Below, one piece after another: positions 57,042 to 64,000 of a DNA stretch of 64,000 bases. The stretch is from Zizania palustris (taxonomy: Eukaryota > Streptophyta > Magnoliopsida > Poales > Poaceae), in contig JAAALK010000082.1 in assembly GCA_019279435.1 (NCBI GenBank), forward strand, positions 14,214,594 through 14,278,593. The letters are read 5' to 3'. Numbering within the stretch: position 1 is the first letter of the stretch; the number at the start of each line of letters is the position of its first letter. The position numbers and the translations under genes are program-made. A model generated the notes under the pieces. That model saw nothing but the letters and a program-made list of their open reading frames with translations, did no database searches and was not told the origin of the DNA.

Positions 57042-58517
57042 ATCATGAGGACTAGAATCAACCACCAAAAGCTGCTTCTGTGCAGTCTCAAGCTCAGATA
57101 GAGTTTGAGCATGTACAGAGCGCAACTGAGCAAGCTCACCCATGACTACAGTACAAGATTCACATTCAGCATCATTAACTTTAGACTTAAGCATGGCATA
57201 CTCAGTAGAAAAAGATTCTAGCCTAAGTCTAAGGTCTTTTCTTTCTCTAGCGGCTTGCACAAGTAATCTATCCTGACCAAGAACTACTTCATTCAGTTCA
57301 TCTAATTTAATTAAAAGCTGGTCAGAAGATAGTGGTACCTCAGATGAGTCAAGCTCATCGCCGCTGTGATCGCTGTCGGCCATGAAGCAAAGGACGGTGA
57401 AATCTCGTCCCTTCTTGTCCTTCTTGTCCTCCTTCCTTGGGGACTCCTCCTCCTCAGAGCTCGACTCCTCAGTTGAGGAAGTGTCGATGTCGCTGAGAGC
57501 AGCAACAAACGCTCTGGAAGCGGCTTTGGCTACTCTTTTAGCCACCTTGCAGCGCTTGCCCTTCACAAAAGGCTTCCTCTCCTTTTTGTGGTATTTAGGG
57601 CGCTCACTCTCATCTCTCTTCTTAAACTTAGGGCAATTGGCCTTGATATGAGAAGTGTCGCCACATTCAAAGCAACCACTAAAACCACTTCTCCTCTGAT
57701 CCCGTCTTTCATGATGAAAACGGGTGAACCTTCTAGCAATTAGAGCAAGCTCATCATCATCCAGAGTATCCACCTGCTCCTTTGTGACGGAGACCAAGGA
57801 GGACAAAGCAAAACCATCTGCAAGAACACAAGTACCAGATGTGCTTGGTTCTACAGCGGTGCCACGGCTAGTGCTAGAAACCAATGCCAATGGTTGTGGC
57901 AAAGAGCTTCTGTGCACAGCAAGAGATGCCTTGGCAATCTCTGTGGACTTCAGCTTGCTGAAGAGCTCATCACAGGTCAATGTGTCATAACCTGCAGACT
58001 CCTCAATGCTGGATATCTTCACTTCCCATATGCTACGATCAAGAGCATAGAGAAGCTTGATAGCCCTATCGTGATCATTGTAAGCAAGCGTCCCGTTGGA
58101 CCGCAAGTTACTCACTATCGCATCAAAGCGAGAAAACATGGCATCTATAGATTCACCAGGTGCCTACACAAACAACTGATACTATTGATTGTATGTGCTT
58201 TGGCGCCTGGCCTTGATCTGTGTAGAGCCCTCATTAAAAATAGTGAGAGTGGTCCAAATTTCCCTAGAAGTCCTAAGGTGCTGTACCCTATCAAACTCAC
58301 TCCGGCTCAAACCAATGAACAATATGTTTCTAGCCTTGGAGTTGGCATTATACTGATCTTTTTCTGTTTGAGAGGTGCGAGTATCAGGGATGAAGTATTG
58401 TGAGTCCACAATATCCCAAATTGCATTTCCTTGGCTTAGCAAGTAAGCCTCCATGCGCACCTTCCAGTATGCAAAATCAGTCCCATCGAACAGAGGAATT
58501 TTACTAGCTCTGTCCAT
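57042..58517 (-). pseudogene. gag: Gag of A, N-terminal half
   Basis: ATG at 58517 (MDRASKIPLFDGTDFAYWKV). The UBN2 domain is split by two stops that replace Gln codons of B (TAG near 58183 and TAG near 58165). The frame 58139-57042 then carries the rest of the domain, the CCHC knuckle CFECGDTSHIKANC, acidic/Lys-rich linkers and the first paired-Cys module. It breaks at SSPHDI, where B inserted, and resumes at 34915. Confidence 0.88.
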
Positions 58518-58567
58518 GTCGCCAAGAGATCACAAAACCGGTTAAGGTCAACTGGTGATCTTAACCT

Positions 58568-58579
58568 GCTCTGATACCA
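58568..58579 (-). other. Primer-binding site of A
   Basis: The minus strand reads TGGTATCAGAGC, two bases from the LTR. Confidence 0.9.
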
Positions 58580-58581
58580 AT

Positions 58582-60568
58582 TGTTGGACCGGAAACGGCG
58601 ACCAGAGGGGGTGAATGGGAGCTTTTAAAAAACTTGGGCTAAAAATAGCCTTCTGTTTTAATACAGTCTACTGCGGAACAGGCTTCGAACACACCCTTCA
58701 AAGTTCAGGTTCAGAGGTATTTGATGGCTCCGAACGCAGGCTTCGCAAGGAGTAAAAGTCCGAAGTCAAGCAGACTTCGCTCCACCCACAACCCCGAAAA
58801 CAACTCTGCTAAGTCAGTGCAGGCTTCGCACACAGGGTGCTTTGAGCAGGCTTCGTACTTCACCCTTCGCAAGAGTGGACTACCCTCTAAGGACTTCGAC
58901 CTAATACTTAGCGACAGCAACTGGTGCTGGGCTTCGTACTGCGAAGGTCTAAACGCACACTATGTGGACTTCGCTAAGGGCTCCGACACGAGAAGCAAAA
59001 CGCGCTTCGATCAGGGCTTCGCTAGTAAGCAGCGAGGTCTAGCCTCCTGTTACACAGAGCGAACGCACACTGAAAAGCACACTTCGCACAAGACACACTT
59101 TGCATAGAAAGGCTTCGGTGCACTACTACTAGCGAGGTATGCAAACAAGCTCAAGCAGAAAAATGAACACAGAAGCAGGGCTTCGCTGCTTGAACAAGGA
59201 ACACAATAAATGAACTCAGGATAAATACAATGTGTGGTGGCTAGTACAGGAGCTCAACAGTAAATGCTCAAAGTGTTAAATGTTACCTACCCAGCCCCCA
59301 TATTTATAGCCACAATTCACCCACGTGAGTTGACTACTTTACCCCTAGGGTTTACATTGGTTTTGTCTCTACATAACAGAGGGGTACAAAAGGTAGTCAA
59401 CTTTATTCTGGAGGCTTCTCTGTCAGCTTTGCAGAGGGGATGGCATCAGCTTTTTGCAGAGCAGACACTATCAGCCTTTACAGTCTTTGACTTTCCTAAA
59501 GCCCCCCTTCGCACGCGAGGGGTGCGGTAGCTTCGGTGAGAAGCCTTGAGCCTGACGGCCTTCGCTACACCGAAGATAGCCTCCGATATAGTGACGGTTT
59601 TGAGCCGAAGCCGTCAAAGCCCTTGGGCCTTCGCACCACCACCTCCGGAGTGGACCACCACGGCTTCGCAGCTACTCCCAGCTCGAACTCCGTCAGTCCG
59701 TATACCGAAGCCATGCATGGCCGAAGTACCACAAGTCAACCTTACTCCAGAGCTAGCCTCGCTCCGAAGCCTGCTTCACTCCGAAGCCCCACCTTCAGAG
59801 TACCACCCTTCGAAGTACCTCCTTCGTCCAAGGCCTCCGCATGAAGCATTCCATGAGCACTTCGTCGCAGTGTCTCTCCCCGAGCACACTCCTTGACGAG
59901 CCTCTCCCGGACCATGCCTTCGATGCACCTCGACTTCTGAGACGTTCGTTGGGTACCTTCGAGTGTCTCCCTCCAGAGCACACCTCGAACACCTTGCCTC
60001 TGCTGAGGACTTGATCCACCATACTCCGAAGTCACCCCATCCGGAGTACCCTTCGAAGTGCCTCGACTCCGAGGACTTTGTCTCGGAGTACCTTCACCCG
60101 GAGCCACGCTCCGCACTTACTGCCTTCTCCTGGTGCACCTCGACCCGAGGTCCGACCTAGACCCCTTCGCAGCCACCGTGACGGAGCTCCCCACTCCCCT
60201 GGCATCAAGCCTCCCGCTTGACCCAGGTTCACCTGCTACGAACCGTCCGTCACCTTCGAAGTCCCCTGCGCACCACAGACAAACAGACAAGTGTATCCAG
60301 TACTCTGGAGACCTCTCCGGGTTAGCAACCTTCGGCACACACTCCGGTGTACCGCCCAAAGTACCAAGACCTTCGGTACAAACCCAGTCATCATGTACTG
60401 TCGGACCCCTCCGACAGGCACACTCCGCTGCAACAGCTGCAACACCGAAGTCCACCGAACCCTTCGGTGAAACCACCTCCGAACCCGTTCGGAGGTACCC
60501 CTTCGAACCAGAGGTTAAACACAGTCAATCACTCATCACAGACTCCGAAACCAACCCTTGGTTTCTCA
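58582..60568 (-). repeat. 5' LTR of A (1987 bp)
   Basis: It starts TGTTGGACCGG and ends GGTTTCTCA, followed by AGTCC. TATAAATA (minus) at 59301-59308. It retains the segment at 59573-59600 that the 3' LTR lacks. Confidence 0.92.
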
Positions 60569-60942
60569 AGTCCCATTTGAAGAAATCAACATACGATCGA
60601 AGCAATTTTATTACTTCGGCCTTTACATTACTACTTAAATTCTGATTTACAAACATCGTCCTTGGAACACTACCATCTCCTATGTCTACTTGTTCCACAG
60701 GGTCGGCCGACGAGAAGCCTTGACCTAATTTTTCTACTTCGCTAAAATCTTCAATGGCTTCAGCGATACCGTCTTGAGAAGACCAATATCGCTCCACATG
60801 AGACTTTAGCCAATCAAGATTAGCGCTAGACATTTCACTACCTTAGACACAATCGAGCCACACCGGCCGGCTTTACAGAAATAGGAACGAACCTCCCCTC
60901 TGATACGCTGACAAAGTCGTAATCCGAGAGGTCTCCACCCTA
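60569..60942 (-). pseudogene. G2 pre-RT region and protease end
   Basis: The minus-strand frame from 60833 reads MSSANLDWLKSHVERYWSS, EDFSEVEKLGQGF and DIGDGSVPRTMFVNQNLSS, parallel to G at 12594-12340. Upstream, 60834-60942 corresponds to the end of the protease reading frame (FVPISVKPAG). It is cut at 60943 by a D-type LTR. Joined across element A it continues into 27668. Confidence 0.85.
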
Positions 60943-61968
60943 TGAGATCGGAATGGCGACTAGAGGGGGGGGTGAATAGGCGCCTCGACACTTTCTCGCG
61001 AATGTGATGGCCTAATCAAATCACTCAACGCACCTCTAAAAACACACCTTAAAAACACAGTTTCAAGTTTTAACCCAATCAGGACAAAATTTGAGCTCCA
61101 CAAATAGAAAACCACCAATCAGCTTTGTTTCAAGATTTTTAATCAACAAATATCAAAACACTCACACAAGAGATCAATTCAAATTTGGAATAGTGAATCA
61201 GCTTGTTTCAATTCAATATCAAATGAAATCTCTGTACTTCTAAAATTTGTCAGACGATGAATAGTAAAAGTGACTTTCAACAAAGTTCATTAGTCATATT
61301 TCTGTTCAGTTTGCAAGTTTCAATTTCAGATTAATTTCAATTCAGCACACAATGATTCAGAACTTGTACTTCTAGAATTTGTCAGACGATGAATAGTAAT
61401 AGAGTATTTCAACAAATTTTAGTATTCAAGTTTTGATTCAGATTTTGAATAGAACTGTATACTTCACATTCATGACCAATTTGATTTAGGCACACAAGTT
61501 TCAGTACTTGCACTAGATGAGTTTATGTGCTGAAAACAGTAGACAAACATCAAGAAGCAATGAAGTTGACACTATTCTGAAACACGACAGTAAATAGCAT
61601 TCAAGTTTTAAACCAAAATGTATACTACAATTTCAGAACATGTTTGATTTCAGCATGCAGAGTTCAGAACATGTACTAGATATATTTAACTCAGATTAAT
61701 TGCTGAAAACAGAACTATTGATTCAACAAGTATGTGCCGACAACACTGTAGTAAAACTGAAACTAGTAATCAGCAGTAACAGAACAGAAATGAACCACTC
61801 TCTAGAAACAAATTTTAGAACAAGAAAAATAGTGTGGTTTTGTTGCTGAAAGGACAGCTTGAAGCCAAACAGTATTTTCGACAAAGGATGTAGCACATCC
61901 CAAAAACCCTCCCAGCACACTATATCAATTCAGAGAACTCTTCTCTCAGAAATTTGCTCTGAACTCGG
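60943..61968 (-). repeat. D-type copia LTR, left part (D')
   Basis: It starts TGAGATCGGAATGGCGACTA and follows the D LTR at 21166 for several hundred bases before diverging. A phrase near ATTTGTCAGACGATGAATAG occurs twice (61247 and 61378). It is A/T-rich with no ORF. It is interrupted at 61969 by element J, so its other end is not seen. Confidence 0.7.
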
Positions 61969-62090
61969 TGTTAGAGTGTGTGTGTGTGTCTATCGTGTGG
62001 GGCCCCCTGTGTGTGGGCCCCTCCTGTAAGGCTCCCCTTTTATCCTCCCAACCCAAGGGAGAGGAATCTATCCATCTAGCTCTTCCTACA
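61969..62090 (+). repeat. 5' LTR of J (122 bp)
   Basis: It starts TGTTAGAGTGTGTG and ends CTTCCTACA, directly followed by the primer site. The partner LTR is outside the window, so the left boundary rests on the TGTTAG start and the break in D' similarity. Confidence 0.65.
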
Positions 62091-62102
62091 TGGTATCAGA
62101 GC
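62091..62102 (+). other. Primer-binding site of J
   Basis: TGGTATCAGAGC with no spacer after the LTR's CA. Confidence 0.85.
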
Positions 62103-62161
62103 CTTAGGCTCCCCCTTCCCCCCTCTTCTCTCCTGCCGCCGGCGCCACCGCTGCCGCCTCC

Positions 62162-63020
62162 ATGGCCAGCGAGCCTTCTCCGGCGAGCACCACCTTCTCC
62201 TTCTCATCTCCGGCCTCCTCCTCCCCTTTTCGTGGGCTGGGTTCCGCCACCATGGCCGGATCTGCTACTCTCCCACCCGGATCCACCGCCGGGGCAGCCG
62301 GATCTGGCGCCGCCGGCTTCCCCTCGCCGGGTTTCGCCGCCGCCGGCCTCCCCCCGCCCTGCCTCGATGCCGGCGTGGCCGGCTCCGTCATCGCCGGCCC
62401 TCCCCTGGCCCCTCTCCCACCCGGATCCACCGCCGGGGTGGCCCGATCCGGCGCCGCCGGCCTTCCTCCGCTTGGATCCGTCACTGGGGCGGCCGGATCT
62501 GGCGCCGCCGGCTTCCCCCCACCGGGTTTCGCCACCGCCGAGCTCCCCCCGCCCCGCCTCGACGCCGGCATGGCCGGCTCCGCCGCTGCCGGCCTCCCCC
62601 CGAGCTACTTCGCCGCTGCCATGCCCGGACCCAATGCCGGGGCAGCCGGATCTAGTGCCGCCGGCCCTCCCTTGGCCCCTAGGGTGCAGCCCCACCTCCC
62701 CCCACCACGGCCATGCACTGGCCGACAATGGGGGGGGGCCCTCCTCCTGCTGTCGGCCTCGCCGGCCTCCCCTGGGCACCGGGGGCACCGCCCCCCTTCC
62801 CCCCGCCATGTCCTGGCCGAACCTGGGTGGGCCGCCGCTCCTACTCCCCATCGCCGTGACCTCGGGCTGGCTGGCCCCTACTGATTTGGTGGCTGCCGAC
62901 GCTGCCCTTACTGCCGCCCTTGCCACTGCCAAGACCGCTGCCGCTGCTGCTCGGGCGCGCGAGCGGGCAGCCGCTCTTGCTTGGGAGAATGCTCGCATGA
63001 CCACTGATGCCCTGGCCTAG
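62162..63020 (+). pseudogene. Gag N-terminal extension of J, Gly/Ala/Pro-rich
   Basis: The ATG at 62162 (MASEPSPASTTFSFSSPASS) is 60 bases after the primer site. The region encodes low-complexity Ala/Gly/Pro sequence built on a degenerate tandem repeat of about 195 bp: GGGTTTCGCC recurs at about 62330 and 62524, with GGATCCACCGCCGGGG-type phrases at about 62279, 62421 and 62475. A helical Ala-rich stretch (TAALATAKTAAAAARARERA) precedes a TAG at 63018-63020. The start and this helix are in different frames, so at least one shift occurred. No catalytic motif. Confidence 0.55.
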
Positions 63021-64000
63021 CATGTCACTGAGGCCGAGCATCACCTCAGGGGTGTTGACCCCACTGCCACCACGGCTCTAGCTGTTGCCGTAGATCCGGA
63101 TACCGCACTGCTTCACGCCTAGGCGGCCAGTGTCCAGAACATCCGAGCGCTTGTGCCAGTCACTCTCGATCCCTCATCGTCCTCCTACGCACGCTGGCGC
63201 GACCTGGTGCTCCTCACCCTCCAGCGCTATGCCCTGGATGACCACATCCTCATCGACACTCCGGTGGTCGCCCAGGGGTCCGTTTGGCGGCGCATGGACA
63301 GTGTGGTGCTGTCATGGATCCTTGGGTCCATCACTGTCGAGCTCCAAGACATCGTGCGGGAACTTGGTGGCACCGCTCGGCAGGCTTGGGTTGCGATCGA
63401 GGGGCAGTTCCTTGGCAACCGCGAGGCTCGTGCTCTCCAGTTGGACGCTACCTTCCGCACCTTTGTCCAGGGGGATCTCCCCATCTCGGAGTACTGCTGT
63501 CGCATGAAGGGAATGGCGGATTCTCTTCGTGACCTTGGCGAGCCTGTTGTGGACCGCACTCTTGTCCTCAACATCCTCCGCGGTCTCGAAGACAGCTACG
63601 CCCATCTCCGGAAATGGATCACGAGGACAGTGCTGTTCCCTCCTTCCACAAGGTTCGTGATGACCTTGTCCTCGAGGAGCTGACCCGGGGACTCGCTCCC
63701 CCTTCTACTACCACGACTTCTCTCATCACCTCCGGCCCCAACCACCCACCGCGTCGCTAGCTCCCTCCCTTCTTGGTACTCCTACCGCTGGTTCCACCAC
63801 TGGGGGGGCATGGTGGCGATCGTGGTGGCGATCGCGGTGGCGATCGTCGTCGCCGGGGAGGAGGGCGCCGTGGTGGTACCGGTCGCGCTCCGGCTCCTAC
63901 CTCCGCCACACCAGCCCCTGCCGCCGGGAGTGCGCCCTGGCCATCCTTCTCCAACCCATGGATGGGGTGCATTTCCATGTGGCCGGGCCAGTTCACTCCT
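63021..64000 (+). pseudogene. gag: Copia UBN2-type gag of J
   Basis: After TAG codons at 63018-63020 and 63120-63122 the frame reads NIRALVPVTLDPSSSSYARW, TLQRYALDDHILIDTP, then QAWVAIEGQFLGNREARALQ and the C-terminal UBN2 helices. A one-base loss near 63640 shifts FPPFHK into another frame. Downstream, in the restored frame, a Gly/Arg-rich run (HGGDRGGDRGGDRRRRGGG, about 63810-63865) and a WPSFSNPWMGCISMWPG box follow, as often seen before the zinc knuckle in copia Gag. The knuckle is outside the window. Confidence 0.7.

Larger units (their letters stand above)
27669..60568 (-). mobile_element. Sirevirus-type copia element A, split by element B
   Basis: The LTRs are 27669-29634 (3') and 58582-60568 (5'), with a perfect AGTCC duplication (27664-27668 and 60569-60573). 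The internal part reads, on the minus strand, primer site, gag, [B inserted], rest of gag, protease-integrase-RT-RNase H, and a 1.1-kb 3' region. Without B, A is about 10.8 kb. The LTRs differ by several per cent by eye, and gag-pol has several stops. Confidence 0.93.
25033..60942 (-). mobile_element. Tat-lineage Ty3/gypsy element G2, outermost host of the right nest
   Basis: G2 is visible as 25033-27668 (integrase start, dual RNase H, RT) and 60569-60942 (pre-RT and end of protease). Removing copia A, with its AGTCC duplication, restores one collinear minus-strand pol. The left end is cut by an LTR fragment inside the integrase, and the right end by a D-type LTR inside the protease region, so no LTR of G2 is seen. 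The protein is close to that of G. Confidence 0.85.
61969..64000 (+). mobile_element. Copia element J with very short LTR, 5' part
   Basis: A 122-bp LTR, a primer site abutting it, a GC-rich leader/gag and a UBN2-type capsid domain indicate a plus-strand copia element that continues past the right edge. The short LTR recalls Tos17-like copia elements. It inserted into the D' LTR; the left flank is CTCGG (61964-61968). It belongs to a different lineage from A-D. Confidence 0.75.

Noticed and set aside
61968..63020. A 350-codon Pro-rich ORF as a possible host cell-wall protein gene
   Set aside because: It begins inside the J LTR, runs over the primer site and alternates with the MASEPSP frame; it is part of the leader/gag of a copia element.

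Overview
The window looks like a piece of intergenic grass (Poaceae-type) nuclear DNA made entirely of transposable elements. I found no host gene, tRNA, rRNA or bacterial-type feature. The evidence is plant Ty1/copia elements of Sirevirus type (about 2-3 kb LTRs, initiator-Met tRNA primer sites, very long gag, several polypurine tracts), Ty3/gypsy elements of Tat type (two consecutive RNase H domains), and the end of a CACTA DNA transposon with its C48-protease gene. I name the elements by letter: K, CACTA, G, F, D, G2, A, B, C, D', J. The species cannot be read from the sequence alone.

Left third. 1-1443 is the 5' end of a minus-strand gypsy element (K) with an open gag that runs off the window. 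It lies in a CACTA remnant (1444-3832, plus strand) that carries a five-exon Ulp1/C48 protease gene and palindromic subterminal repeats. The CACTA lies in a gypsy integrase fragment (3833-4104). 4105-19872 is a two-LTR Tat-type gypsy element (G, minus strand). It is split by a non-autonomous gag-only element (F, 6987-11056, target duplication CAAGG), and its 5' LTR is split by a solo copia LTR (17637-19622). 19873-24417 is the gag and 5' LTR of a copia element (D, minus), whose gag is split by a solo K-type LTR (20249-20742, duplication AGGGC). 24418-25032 is a piece of an A/B-type copia LTR.

Right two thirds. This is a set of nested elements whose order is fixed by target-site duplications. 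The Tat-type element G2 (25033-27668 and 60569-60942, minus) is interrupted by copia A (27669-60568, minus, AGTCC). A is interrupted in gag by copia B of the same family (34921-57036, plus, ATTAT). B is interrupted in pol by copia C (41146-52498, minus, TCCAC), which is the youngest, with about twelve substitutions between its LTRs. G2 ends in its protease region at a D-type LTR (60943-61968). That LTR is cut by copia J (61969-64000 and beyond), which has a 122-bp LTR and a GC-rich gag.

Nearly every coding region is broken by stops, frameshifts, deletions or insertions. The clear exceptions are the gag of B (820 codons, open) and the visible part of the K gag; the RT-RNase H parts of A and C are also open. 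The best leads are structural: a 2-kb inverted LTR pair that could make hairpin RNA, an in-frame stop between gag and pol, repeated C-x2-C/coiled-coil modules in Sirevirus gag, and an apparently recombinant gypsy element lacking a target duplication. I see no convincing new biochemical system.
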